A DNA stretch of 64,000 bases from Veillonella sp. (GTDB lineage Bacteria > Bacillota > Negativicutes > Veillonellales > Veillonellaceae). The notes below the pieces were generated by a model. It did not search any database. It was given only the letters and a program-made list of their open reading frames with translations, and was not told the origin of the DNA. This document shows, in pieces, positions 35,377 to 44,487 of this stretch. How positions within the stretch are numbered: position 1 is the stretch's first letter; every line of letters begins with the position of its first letter. The position numbers and the translations under genes were made by a program. The stretch covers positions 496,001 through 560,000 of the forward strand of contig NZ_JBGKFB010000001.1 in the NCBI RefSeq assembly GCF_041333735.1, in the 5' to 3' direction.

Positions 35377-35976
35377 CTATTTACTTTGTAATCCACGATA
35401 AACTAGTTCAAAAATAATTTTCAGAGCTTCTAACCACTCATCGCTCTGAGACCACTTATATTGTTTATTAACAGCATATAGACCGTGTACTAAAAATATA
35501 AAAATAGATACCCCCACATCAAACGAAACGCCAAGAGATTCTGCCATAACGAGCCCTTGCCGATCTTTTTCACGTCCTATAATGCGTTGTAATACATATT
35601 CTGAAATTTGTTCATCTAAAAATAAAGGTAAATACTTTTTATGTCGTATAATACGCTGACATAAAGGCAATCTATCAAAAATAGAATCGTATGCTTCTCT
35701 CAACGAAACAGAATTAGAAGCAGCTGATAAGGTGTTAGCTATGGTTTGTAAATTGTTGTTATCTACCATTCCTGGCTTTGAATAAGCGATTGCATCATCC
35801 ACTAAATCATCAACAATTTCCATGATATTACTATAGTGTAAATAAAAAGTAGAACGAGTTATACCCGAAGCTTTACACAACGATGTTACTGTTACAGACT
35901 CAAAAGAATTGTTTGCTAAACAACTAAGCAAGCCTTCTTTTAACAACATACGTGTCATTTCTTTTCGAGTTATCAT
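35377..35976 (-). CDS. TetR-family transcriptional repressor
   Basis: This 199-residue protein has an N-terminal helix-turn-helix (FESVTVTSLCKASGITRSTFYLHY) followed by an all-helical ligand domain. The start at 35976 (MITRKEMTRM) has GGAGG four bases upstream; the open frame starts ten codons earlier. It is divergent from a metallo-hydrolase gene, and a palindrome lies in the gap close to its own start. It most likely represses itself and that hydrolase. The ligand is unknown. Confidence 0.85.
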   Translation of the reverse strand: MITRKEMTRMLLKEGLLSCLANNSFESVTVTSLCKASGITRSTFYLHYSNIMEIVDDLVDDAIAYSKPGMVDNNNLQTIANTLSAASNSVSLREAYDSIFDRLPLCQRIIRHKKYLPLFLDEQISEYVLQRIIGREKDRQGLVMAESLGVSFDVGVSIFIFLVHGLYAVNKQYKWSQSDEWLEALKIIFELVYRGLQSK

Positions 35977-35989
35977 ATAACCTCCAATA

Positions 35990-36014
35990 TAGACACTTTT
36001 ATACAATGTGTCTA
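35990..36014. promoter_or_regulatory. Candidate TetR operator
   Basis: TAGACAC, 11 bases, GTGTCTA: a perfect seven-base inverted repeat 14 bases upstream of the tetR start and 124 bases upstream of the divergent gene. Confidence 0.6.
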
Positions 36015-36137
36015 TTAATAAACATAGTGTTAATTATTGTTGAGACTAGTATACCAAAACAAGGTACACTAGTTCTAGAGATTACAAATAATAATCTATT
36101 CAATTAAATCGACAATAATCTAATTAAGGAGATAACT

Positions 36138-36923
36138 ATGACACAATATACTCACATTCGAAACGCCACAGGAAAATTAACAATAAAAAATACAACATTC
36201 CTTATTGATCCATTTTTAGCACCAAAAGATACTTATCCTGGCTTTGAAGGAACATTTAACTATCAACAAAGAATGCCTATGGTTGATTTACCTCTATCAA
36301 TGGACAATCTATTAAGCAATGTAACTGCAGTGGTAGTCACACACACACATCTTGACCATTGGGATGATACGGCAATTAATGCTATTCCAAAATCACTTCC
36401 TATTTTTGTACAAAATACAGCGGACAAAGAACTTATTACTTCACAAGGCTTTAATGATGTACGCATCATTTTTGAAAGTCTAGAGTTTAATAGTATCACA
36501 TTAAGAAAAACAGGTGGCTCCCACGGCACTCTAGAAATGTATGCAAATCCAGTTCTCGCACAATTAGCAGGCGATGCGATGGGCGTTATTTTTGAAGCAG
36601 CAGACGAACCAACTGTGTACCTTGTAGGCGATACAGTTTGGACAAGTGATGTAGAGAAGGCCCTCCTTCGCTTCGACCCTAACGTTATTATTATGAACAC
36701 TGGATATGCTCAAATTTTAGGCTTTGAAGATAGTATTATTATGGGTACAAAAGATATTGGCCGCATGGTGGTACGCAAACCAGAGGCTAAAATTATTGCG
36801 GTTCACATGGATACAGTTAATCATACTGCAACAAGTCGTAAGGATGTACGCAAATTTATCAAAGGCAACAATATTGAAAGCCATGTAGCAGTGCCTGAAG
36901 ATGGTGAAACCATCACACTTTAA
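36138..36923 (+). CDS. MBL-fold metallo-hydrolase (UlaG-like)
   Basis: This 261-residue protein has the metal motif VVTHTHLDHWDD (HxHxDH, about residues 68-79), a later GDTVWTSD acidic ligand region and HMDTVNH near the C-terminus. This is the order of a beta-lactamase-fold hydrolase of the UlaG-like group, which usually binds two metal ions. The ribosome site AAGGAG lies before the ATG. It is divergent from tetR and likely controlled by it. The substrate is unknown. Confidence 0.82.
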   Translation: MTQYTHIRNATGKLTIKNTTFLIDPFLAPKDTYPGFEGTFNYQQRMPMVDLPLSMDNLLSNVTAVVVTHTHLDHWDDTAINAIPKSLPIFVQNTADKELITSQGFNDVRIIFESLEFNSITLRKTGGSHGTLEMYANPVLAQLAGDAMGVIFEAADEPTVYLVGDTVWTSDVEKALLRFDPNVIIMNTGYAQILGFEDSIIMGTKDIGRMVVRKPEAKIIAVHMDTVNHTATSRKDVRKFIKGNNIESHVAVPEDGETITL

Positions 36924-36995
36924 TAGGTCTAAAACAATTAGTACATTATACTACGGCTAATACAAGACAAGTAAAAAATCTATCCACAAGCAATA

Positions 36996-37055
36996 AAAAA
37001 CACCCTCTTAATTCTAATAGTCATAATAACTATAAGATCTATAGAGGGTGTTTTT
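36996..37055. terminator. Bidirectional terminator between the metallo-hydrolase gene and cooS
   Basis: A 13-base-pair stem AAAAACACCCTCT / AGAGGGTGTTTTT with a 34-base loop serves both converging genes. Confidence 0.78.
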
Positions 37056-37092
37056 ATACGCAACTACAAATTATAATCTATCAAAGGATAAA

Positions 37093-39264
37093 CTATTTTA
37101 CTTCAGCCCAACCTAAAGCAGCACGTTTAGCATCGATATCAGCTAAGATTTTTTCAGCTACTTTAGCAGGATCAGTATTTACATACATAACAGAACCTAA
37201 GATGTCTTTAGTGTCTTCTTTAAGCCATTTTGTAACAGCATCAGAGCCTTGTGTAGGTGGCTCAACGCAATGGTAAGAGTTAATACCCATCAAGCGGAAG
37301 CCAAGGGATGCATCGATACCTTTTTCGTTAGACCATTCAGGGCTAGACATAGCAAATGGCATTTGTGGTAAGTTAAGACCTAATTCACCAGCAATACCAG
37401 CAAAAATACCGGAGGAACGTGCATTATCTACACATTCGCCGACATGCCATACAGGTGGTTGATCATCGCCCAAGAACTCTTGCAATGCAGGGCTACATTT
37501 CTTAATAGCATCTGTATTACAGTAACCAAGTTTCATCAATGGGAAGGATGCACAACCATTTGTTAAGATGATACAGCCATTTTTGATAAGTGTATCAACA
37601 ATATCTACAGTTGCTTTTTCATAAATAACGCGAGGGTTGGAACAACCTACTACGTTTACAATACCACGAACTTTACCAGATTTTAAAGCCTCTGCCAATG
37701 GTTTGAAGGAACCGTAATGTTTAACAGTGGATTCTGGAGAGAAACCAACTTCAGCAGTGATTTCGTATGGCGGAATGAATACAGGCATGCCTTTGCGCAA
37801 TTCATGAGCTTCAAGAGCGCGATCCAAGATTTTGCGAGCCAATGCTTTTGTTTCAGACAAGTTAGTATGATGGTGATCGTAACCAATGTGTTCTGCACCT
37901 GGTAAACGAGCTGCATCAGATGTAGTGATAACTTTTGTGTTGAAGCAACGTGCTACGTCCATGATAGCAGGGTATACGTCTTGAACGTCAGCTACCCAGC
38001 AATCAAGAGCGCCTGTACCAAGTACAAGTTCCGCACCGATAGCATTACACAATGGAATAACGTTTTCATAACGGTACATACTGGACAAACCAGAGCAACA
38101 GATACCGTAGAATTGGATGCCTTTAGCACCGATAGCTTTTGCTTTTTCTAAGTACTCTTCAGAGGCACCAATTGTACAAATTTGTGATACTAATGTTGGC
38201 AAGTGACCATGAACAGCGATGTTAACATAACCTTTTTTCAATGCACCGATGTTAACTTTGGATGTACGACGACCACCTTGACCGAACAATGCATCTGTTG
38301 CGATGTCCGCTGCTACTACGCCTGTGAATGTGAAAGCAAGACCACAACGCAAGAATTGTTTCATGTTGCTTTCCCAATCGCCATCTGTACCTACACATGT
38401 ACGATGGTATGCATCAAAGGCTTCATTGTACGCAGAAATAGGTAAGATATCAAGGTTTTTCCAAACTTCACGGCGCTCAGCTGGAGCTAACGCTGTAATT
38501 GTTTTATATTCGCCAGGCAATGCACGGCTCAAATCTTCTAATAGAACATCTGCCAAGTCATTAGCCACTTCTTTTAAGGAACGACCTTCTTCAGGGATGT
38601 TGAAAGCTTTACATACTGTGCGAATTTTTTCTTCCCCTAAAATTGGAATATCCAATTGATCGTTAGCAGCAGCTTTCAAAGAAATCAAGATTTCTCGAGC
38701 ATGCGCACCATGTTGTGTTAAGCCACCAGCTGCTGCGCGTGTCATATTACGAGCTACAATAAGATCAGCATCAGCACCGCAGACACCACGAGGGCTCTTA
38801 GGTGTAATTTTACATGGACCCATGAAGCAAACACGACAACATACGCCTGCAATACCAAAAGTACATTGTGGTTGTTGTTTATCGAAACGGTCAAATACTG
38901 TATCGCAACCAATTTGCTCCATGCGAAGAATCATTTCGCGTACAGCTGGATCTGGTGTTTGTTCGATAACATCTTGTTTTGTAGGCCAAGTTTTACGATA
39001 CTCAGCAACGGCTTTCATGTAATCGTTTACGCCATGTTCATGAGGTACCCCTGGTTCATGAGTGTGTGGCACCCATTTATCCGTTGGCAACGCTTTACCA
39101 TGACTATGGTCATGGTCATGATGATGATCATGGTCGTGATCGTGATGGTGACCGCCACAATGGCAGTGGTCATGGTCATGGTGATGATGGTCATGATCAT
39201 GATGGTGATGATATTCGCCATGGCTGTGGTCATGGGTGTTTTTGTTTTCCACATCTTTATTCAT
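37093..39264 (-). CDS. cooS: Anaerobic CO dehydrogenase catalytic subunit CooS with His-rich N-terminal extension
   Basis: This 723-residue protein is about 90 residues longer than usual CooS. The extension (about residues 11-55) has 26 histidines in His/Asp runs plus CHC, and looks like a nickel store as in CooJ or HypB. The enzyme part has the B/D-cluster cysteines CTFGIAGVCCRVCFMGPCKI and VCGADAD, TTSDAARLPGAEHIGYDHHH, GCSNPR, TNGCASFPLMKLGYC and GECVDNARSS, which supply the Ni-Fe C-cluster ligands. The reaction is CO + H2O to CO2. No cooC, cooF, hydrogenase or acetyl-CoA synthase gene lies nearby. Confidence 0.93.
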   Translation of the reverse strand: MNKDVENKNTHDHSHGEYHHHHDHDHHHHDHDHCHCGGHHHDHDHDHHHDHDHSHGKALPTDKWVPHTHEPGVPHEHGVNDYMKAVAEYRKTWPTKQDVIEQTPDPAVREMILRMEQIGCDTVFDRFDKQQPQCTFGIAGVCCRVCFMGPCKITPKSPRGVCGADADLIVARNMTRAAAGGLTQHGAHAREILISLKAAANDQLDIPILGEEKIRTVCKAFNIPEEGRSLKEVANDLADVLLEDLSRALPGEYKTITALAPAERREVWKNLDILPISAYNEAFDAYHRTCVGTDGDWESNMKQFLRCGLAFTFTGVVAADIATDALFGQGGRRTSKVNIGALKKGYVNIAVHGHLPTLVSQICTIGASEEYLEKAKAIGAKGIQFYGICCSGLSSMYRYENVIPLCNAIGAELVLGTGALDCWVADVQDVYPAIMDVARCFNTKVITTSDAARLPGAEHIGYDHHHTNLSETKALARKILDRALEAHELRKGMPVFIPPYEITAEVGFSPESTVKHYGSFKPLAEALKSGKVRGIVNVVGCSNPRVIYEKATVDIVDTLIKNGCIILTNGCASFPLMKLGYCNTDAIKKCSPALQEFLGDDQPPVWHVGECVDNARSSGIFAGIAGELGLNLPQMPFAMSSPEWSNEKGIDASLGFRLMGINSYHCVEPPTQGSDAVTKWLKEDTKDILGSVMYVNTDPAKVAEKILADIDAKRAALGWAEVK

Positions 39265-39399
39265 AATAAACCTCCTAGGGGCCTACGTAGGCCAACTAAC
39301 AATAATAAGAAAACATATTCTACTTTTATTTTATTTTTTAAATCCACCACACTTGTGGGTTTTAAATCCTATCTCCTAAATATGTTTTAACCTAATTAT

Positions 39400-39428
39400 A
39401 GTATATTTTTTGACAGGACATTTGTCAA
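39400..39428 (-). promoter_or_regulatory. cooS promoter with overlapping inverted repeat
   Basis: On the minus strand, TTGACA, 17 bases, TATACT. The -35 hexamer is also the left arm of a palindrome TTGACA, 7 bases, TGTCAA (39410-39428), so a regulator bound there would cover the promoter. The transcript would have a leader of about 125 bases. Confidence 0.68.
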
Positions 39429-39524
39429 TTATTTTTTGAGAATTTTTTGACTCATTTACTTCAAAAAACATTGTAATTACTATATTTATTAAATTCGATA
39501 TTTTCAGTTTTCTTTCACAAATCA

Positions 39525-39566
39525 AAAGAGATTAATTCCTGTGAACTTAGGGAATTAACCTCTTTT
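39525..39566 (-). terminator. Terminator of the LysR gene upstream of cooS
   Basis: A stem AAAAGAG-TAATTCC / GGGAATTA-CTCTTTT with small bulges and a T-run on the minus strand, about 90 bases past the stop codon. Confidence 0.65.
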
Positions 39567-39654
39567 ATCTATAGAATACTATATTTATATATTGTTTTAT
39601 ATGAATTATTATTTGCAAACAGTACTTAATACTCTAACATTCCATCTGTATAAT

Positions 39655-40560
39655 TTATAAGAATTGTTGCATAACTTGAGCCACTTCAGGCAAATGGAAT
39701 CGCTTTGCTCTATCTGATCTCGCTACAAGAACTAATTGACGGAAACATAGTTTCGATGCTAAAGGATAGAATTTAACTTTATCATCATCGCCCTTACTAT
39801 TTAATGTACTTGGCAAGAAAGTAATACCATAATCATCTTCTACCAAGGATCTACAAGTGTCAAGATTTTCAGAGCCAATAACCGCTTTAGGCACAAAGGA
39901 TTCAGCCTGACATAGACGATTTACCAAGGTTCGCAACTTAAGGCCTTCTCTTATGAGAATAAAAGGAAAAGACCCAAATGGTGCTATCTCATGTATTCCA
40001 TTCGGTGTCATGAGCGAGTCAGCAATAGCTATAGCTTTTTTATTCTCTACACTAACAGCTAATAAAATTTGCTCATCTAACACAGGATAACTTTCAAGGG
40101 CCTGAGAGTAGATTGGTGTTGGGAATAGACCTACATCAACCAATCCATCACAAATTTGTTGCTCCAAAAAATGGGACTCCCCTTCTACTACGTGAAATTC
40201 CCAGGATGGCTCAATTTGTTGAAAGCTCTTTAATGTTTTTCCCAACATATGGTGACCATAGAATTGAGATAATCCAATACGCACATGATAAGCCGCATCA
40301 GACCCTTGATTAATGATCGACTGCGTTAAAGCCTCTACCTTTCCTACTAAAGGCATACCCTCTTTAGCAATTTGTAAGGCTGCAGCGGTTGGTACAACCT
40401 TTGTCCGATCTCGAGCAAATAAAGGTACACCTAATTCAGCCTCAATGCGACGAATACTTTGACTCAATGCGGGTTGAGAGATATATAGTTTTTTAGATGC
40501 CTTTGAAAATGATGCCATCTCAACGATGGTACTTATATATTTAATATCCTTTATATCCAT
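39655..40560 (-). CDS. LysR-family transcriptional regulator near cooS
   Basis: This 301-residue protein has a LysR helix-turn-helix (EMASFSKASKKLYISQPALS then QSIRRIEAELGVPLFARD) and an effector domain. It lies directly upstream of the cooS leader on the same strand, separated by its terminator. It is the nearest regulator to cooS, but nothing in the sequence ties it to CO; CO sensors of known type (CooA, RcoM) are not LysR proteins. A second possible target is pckA upstream. Confidence 0.85.
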   Translation of the reverse strand: MDIKDIKYISTIVEMASFSKASKKLYISQPALSQSIRRIEAELGVPLFARDRTKVVPTAAALQIAKEGMPLVGKVEALTQSIINQGSDAAYHVRIGLSQFYGHHMLGKTLKSFQQIEPSWEFHVVEGESHFLEQQICDGLVDVGLFPTPIYSQALESYPVLDEQILLAVSVENKKAIAIADSLMTPNGIHEIAPFGSFPFILIREGLKLRTLVNRLCQAESFVPKAVIGSENLDTCRSLVEDDYGITFLPSTLNSKGDDDKVKFYPLASKLCFRQLVLVARSDRAKRFHLPEVAQVMQQFL

Positions 40561-40623
40561 AAAAACACCTTATAACAAAACATTATTGATTTATCATAAG
40601 TATATATTACCACAAAAGAAAGA

Positions 40624-40641
40624 GCCCTCCACAAGGAGGGC
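40624..40641 (-). terminator. Terminator of pckA
   Basis: A seven-base-pair GC-rich stem GCCCTCC / GGAGGGC with loop ACAA (TTGT on the sense strand), followed by a T-rich tail on the minus strand, 61 bases past the pckA stop. Confidence 0.75.
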
Positions 40642-40701
40642 CTTTTATTTGAGCAGTTAGACAATCTCAATATTATATTGAGGATTTAATAAATTTTGAG
40701 A

Positions 40702-42330
40702 CTACATTAGAGTTTTCAATACATCCAATACTTCTTGAGGTAATTCGTTTTTATGACCAATAAGTTTTTCTACATAGTCATAGCGGAACTCAAACGCTTT
40801 GTGTAATTGGTGATGGTATTCACGCACTTGGAATGGTGGTTCAAAACCAGAAACCTCAACATAAGAGAGGTTTTCATATTTATAGAATGGTTTGAAGTCC
40901 AATGTGCCTTCTACCAAACGTTCCAATAAATCAAGAGTTACCTCTTTAGGAATTTTGTCTTCCAAGAAGAAACCTGTATTCATGATGTAACATTGTACGC
41001 CACATTCAGAGAATAATTTTTTGTAGCTTTCATAGTCACGAACCAATGGATATGTACGGAATGGATTTGCATATGGTTCGATAACAAGTGCATTTGGATC
41101 AACGTGAGCATCCAGCTTTTCAGCAGTAGAACGACGTGTCGCCAGTGTTGCGCCCATTGTAGATGCCAAAACAGGATCATTAATTTTAAGGATTGGTGGC
41201 AAAGTTTTATCTTTCATAAGCCATACAATGGCATTAACTGGTTGATCTACGTAGTTTACACGATTATCTGTCCAGAATTGAGATTTAATAGCGCGACCAT
41301 TATTATTACGCACATCTTCTGCCAATACAACCTTACGGCCATCCTCATCCATAGTTACGCCAACATTTTGTAGAGTCAACAAGAATTCATTAGCAGGATG
41401 TTCCACAGGATAGTCTTGCATTTTGTCGAAATATGTAGGTTCAAGAGCAATAGAACTCAAGTCATTAGTATTAATGATATACGCATCGTCATGCAAGATA
41501 GAAATATCATAACGACCATCATGCTTTTCATGAGTTAATGTAGATTTACCAGAACCGGACAAGCCAAATACACCGATAGTGTAGCTTTTACCATTGTCAA
41601 GATTGTAACGTTTCATACCGCCGTGGCATGCTACATAATCAAAACGATTCGCCAAGGACCAAGCCAATGTAAGGGTACCTTTTTTATGCTCACCGAAGTA
41701 GCGCATACCAAGAATCATAGCGCAGTTATGAGCTGGGTCAAAAATAGCAAGCCCACCCGGATGACCTGGTACCACATAGTCAGGATCAGAATAGATATAA
41801 ATATCGCCTTCTGGAATTTCTACACTATCATTGTAGAATTCTTTTACGGCTGCATCAAAGAACTTAAAGTTCATGATCCAAGAATACAAAATGGATGCAT
41901 GGTCTTTCGGAATCATCAAATGCGCACGAGCAGTAAATTTTTTATCAAGACCTACGATAGTATCAGCAGAAATCCATTCTTTACCACGGCTATCATAGAC
42001 TGCATCACGTGCAATATTAGCAAGTTCCACTTCGTCAATGCCTTCATCGCCAATAATGCGACGAGCTTTTGCATAACGGCCTGTAGTTTTACCATCGTTT
42101 GTAACAAGTACCTTTGCATCAGCTGGCAAACCTTGCTCGCATGGTTTATATACAGACATATCGAGGACGATAACACCAGGTTCTTCAGTGGCCAATTGGT
42201 ACGCTTGTGCCACAGATGTAATAGGCGTTACATTGTTTCCATAAAATGCAGTTTCAATAGTACTGCGCATCTTAGAAAATAATGGGTTTGTTTTAATTTC
42301 ACTTTGCTTCCAAACGCGTCTTGTCGACAT
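40702..42330 (-). CDS. pckA: ATP-dependent phosphoenolpyruvate carboxykinase PckA
   Basis: This 542-residue enzyme interconverts oxaloacetate and phosphoenolpyruvate with ATP. The P-loop GVFGLSGSGKSTLTHEKH, the metal-site motif ILHDDAYIIN, and the region LGMRYFGEHKKGTLTLAWSLA fit the ATP type. The start was set at the ATG at 42330 (MSTRRVWKQ), which gives the family's usual length (E. coli 540). The frame opens 27 codons earlier. In a lactate or succinate user it would link the C4 pool to gluconeogenesis. Confidence 0.94.
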   Translation of the reverse strand: MSTRRVWKQSEIKTNPLFSKMRSTIETAFYGNNVTPITSVAQAYQLATEEPGVIVLDMSVYKPCEQGLPADAKVLVTNDGKTTGRYAKARRIIGDEGIDEVELANIARDAVYDSRGKEWISADTIVGLDKKFTARAHLMIPKDHASILYSWIMNFKFFDAAVKEFYNDSVEIPEGDIYIYSDPDYVVPGHPGGLAIFDPAHNCAMILGMRYFGEHKKGTLTLAWSLANRFDYVACHGGMKRYNLDNGKSYTIGVFGLSGSGKSTLTHEKHDGRYDISILHDDAYIINTNDLSSIALEPTYFDKMQDYPVEHPANEFLLTLQNVGVTMDEDGRKVVLAEDVRNNNGRAIKSQFWTDNRVNYVDQPVNAIVWLMKDKTLPPILKINDPVLASTMGATLATRRSTAEKLDAHVDPNALVIEPYANPFRTYPLVRDYESYKKLFSECGVQCYIMNTGFFLEDKIPKEVTLDLLERLVEGTLDFKPFYKYENLSYVEVSGFEPPFQVREYHHQLHKAFEFRYDYVEKLIGHKNELPQEVLDVLKTLM

Positions 42331-42419
42331 AGTATCCAGATCCTCACCTTTAATATATACGTAATTTCTCTTGTAAAAGTAGTTTAAGATAAGAAAATAC
42401 TGCATCCGCAAATACTTTC

Positions 42420-42449
42420 ATTATATTTTATTGTACCCTTTTCAGACAA
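42420..42449 (-). promoter_or_regulatory. pckA promoter
   Basis: On the minus strand, TTGTCT, 18 bases, TATAAT. The leader would be about 80 bases. Confidence 0.6.
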
Positions 42450-42628
42450 ATTTGTATACACAAAATAGATGAATTATAAGAAATTAATGCATGCTTATTA
42501 TGAATTAGTGCAACACATTATATATAAATAGTTTTGATATCTCTATCTATTTTATTGATTTCACCCCAGTAAAAATCAGTGTAAAAAAGTATGCTGAATA
42601 TATAACAGCTAATCAAAAAATGAAATGA

Positions 42629-42650
42629 GGCTAGGTCATAGGACCTAGCC
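42629..42650 (-). terminator. Terminator of the DUF438 gene
   Basis: A nine-base-pair stem GGCTAGGTC / GACCTAGCC with a four-base loop, 24 bases past the stop codon. Confidence 0.75.
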
Positions 42651-42673
42651 ATTTATTCTAAAAAAGCAAATAT

Positions 42674-44314
42674 TTATTTTTTAGCTTTATTAATGAAGGC
42701 ATCAATTTTACCAACAAGATCATCTACGTTAAAATCACCACGTTCGGCAATCATCTTGATCGTTGCCACTTTTGCCATCACTTTCACCATCGGTGTTTTC
42801 AATTTCTCAAATTTAGGATTTAAAGAAATCAAATAATCTACAACCTCAGGGCTTTGCTTGATTAAATTAGAGAGAGTTGTCTTTGCATCGATATGGAAAC
42901 GACCGTCAGCATCGGTAGCGAGTGGCTCTTCATCTACCTCTTCTGCAGCCTCTTGGGCTAAGGATTTATCAGTATCATTACCCTTACCAGTACTATTTTC
43001 TGCATTTCCTACAAACTCTGTCTTATCCCAAGTTAATAGTGTGCGAGAACCTTCCAATTCACGGATATGAGTGCAATCTTGCATCATTTCTAGAACGCCA
43101 CGGAATTTACCATTTTCATCACGTACTGCAGTGTAGATAACATAGATAAATAATCCCGGTTTATTAATCCAGAATTCAGCTTGGCTTTGCTCACCTGAGC
43201 GGAACTTCTCAACGATTTCTTCTACAACGTGAACGGATTTCGCAGGGTGACAATTCTTCACCTCACGACCGATAACATTGGCACTGCGAGGGAATATACG
43301 ATGTGGCGTATCGCTGTAGAACTTAACAAGTTCGTTTTCATCTACATAGGACAAATCTACAGGAAGATGACGGAACAATAGATTGATTTGTTCTAATGTC
43401 AATTTTCCAGTAGCTACATCAAGAACAGCATCCTTGCCAACTTGTGCCCCACCTACAGGACCAACGTATTTGGATAATAACCCTGCTAAATCATTTAGGA
43501 ACTCATTAGATACTGCACCATTTTGACCAGTGTTATTTCCATTTAATTGAGCTGCTGAATCGTTGATGCCTGCCACGACATACAAACCTGGCGGATTGAT
43601 GATAGCATAACCAATTTCATGATCGTTTTTGCTCATGCGCACAAACTCTTCATCGCCTAATAATTTAAAGGATGTTGGCAATAGTACTTCTAACTCTTTA
43701 GAATTCAAATCACGCAATTTCGCCAACGTTTCAGGAACGGATGCTAAAAATTCTTCGTATTTATCTTCTCGAAGCAATGCATACGACGCAGAGATGGCAT
43801 CACGCACGCCATCATCAAAGGTCCACATGATACGTGTAGGGCGATCAAATCCATGTTCTTCAAGCATTGGATATAATTGATTTTGCTTGCGGGATAGATG
43901 AATACGCCATTGCGCTAAGGAATCAAATACACCGAGCCAAGAATTCTTGATGAACTTCTCTTGTTTCAACAATTCATCAACTTCAAGAGCTACCTTTTCA
44001 ACGGCATTGATTTCTTCCAAATAGGCCCATAATGGATGATTTTCAGGGTACTCATTCTCAGCACGCACTAATACGCCATCAAATAAGTTCAATAGATCAT
44101 CCATCTTATCTAGGATTTCCTCATCCTTATATACACCTTTCAAACTTTGCTCTGCATAGGCAAACTCATCAGGTGTACAAGTGCCTAATTTTTCTTTCAA
44201 AATACGATTGCCCTCTTCCAAGGACAATTTACCATCTAAATAATCTTCTTTTACAGACACAATAATTCTGTAACGATCACTATTAATATCTAGCTTTTGC
44301 TGTAATGGATTCAT
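42674..44314 (-). CDS. DUF438 / hemerythrin-like / PAS / DUF1858 sensor protein
   Basis: This 546-residue cytoplasmic protein starts with a DUF438 domain (about residues 1-75), then a helical hemerythrin-like region (about 85-220, HPLWAYLEEI and HLSRKQNQLYPMLEEHGF, though the usual third His cluster is replaced by MWTFDDGVRDA), a PAS domain (about 340-435, with RSANVIGREVKNCHPAKSV) and a C-terminal DUF1858 helix bundle (about 475-546). There is no kinase or DNA-binding output. Such proteins are linked to redox, NO or metal sensing in anaerobes; a precise role is unknown. Confidence 0.75.
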   Translation of the reverse strand: MNPLQQKLDINSDRYRIIVSVKEDYLDGKLSLEEGNRILKEKLGTCTPDEFAYAEQSLKGVYKDEEILDKMDDLLNLFDGVLVRAENEYPENHPLWAYLEEINAVEKVALEVDELLKQEKFIKNSWLGVFDSLAQWRIHLSRKQNQLYPMLEEHGFDRPTRIMWTFDDGVRDAISASYALLREDKYEEFLASVPETLAKLRDLNSKELEVLLPTSFKLLGDEEFVRMSKNDHEIGYAIINPPGLYVVAGINDSAAQLNGNNTGQNGAVSNEFLNDLAGLLSKYVGPVGGAQVGKDAVLDVATGKLTLEQINLLFRHLPVDLSYVDENELVKFYSDTPHRIFPRSANVIGREVKNCHPAKSVHVVEEIVEKFRSGEQSQAEFWINKPGLFIYVIYTAVRDENGKFRGVLEMMQDCTHIRELEGSRTLLTWDKTEFVGNAENSTGKGNDTDKSLAQEAAEEVDEEPLATDADGRFHIDAKTTLSNLIKQSPEVVDYLISLNPKFEKLKTPMVKVMAKVATIKMIAERGDFNVDDLVGKIDAFINKAKK

Positions 44315-44457
44315 ATGCTTATACCTCCATGGGTCAATGCTATTCCTATATGCAATATGTTATTGCTCTATATAATCTATTTTTAGTATACCCATTTTGA
44401 AAGTAATTTTCAGTTGCCACAGATACATATTTAGATATATTTGAAAGATTCTAAAAA

Positions 44458-44484
44458 AGCGCCCATACACTGTATGAGCGCCTT
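44458..44484 (-). terminator. Terminator after the TonB-C gene pair
   Basis: A stem GGCGCTCATACA / TGTATGGGCGC (one mismatch) with a three-base loop ends near the stop codon of the second TonB-C-like gene and is followed by a T-run on the minus strand. Confidence 0.7.
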
Positions 44485-44487
44485 TGA

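Larger units (their letters stand above)
39265..39654. other. cooS leader and promoter region plus LysR terminator
   Basis: This 390-base gap has no gene. From the cooS end it holds a perfect palindrome GGCCTACGTAGGCC (about 39279-39292) next to the ribosome site, a long leader stem, the promoter at 39400-39428 and, near 39525-39566, the terminator of the upstream LysR gene. Confidence 0.6.
42331..42673. other. Intergenic region upstream of pckA
   Basis: No gene is seen. It contains the pckA promoter (42420-42449), a region of small inverted repeats around 42480-42510 and the terminator of the DUF438 gene. Confidence 0.5.

Noticed and set aside
39030..39266. Long open frames on the plus strand rich in Asp, His and Gly across the start of cooS
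   Set aside because: They are shadows of the His/Asp-rich coding repeat of CooS on the minus strand; they have no ribosome site.
41623..42282. A 219-codon open frame opposite pckA
   Set aside because: It is antisense to a conserved enzyme gene and lacks a start signal.
42674..44314. The DUF438 protein as a histidine kinase
   Set aside because: There is a PAS domain but no H-box or ATPase domain.
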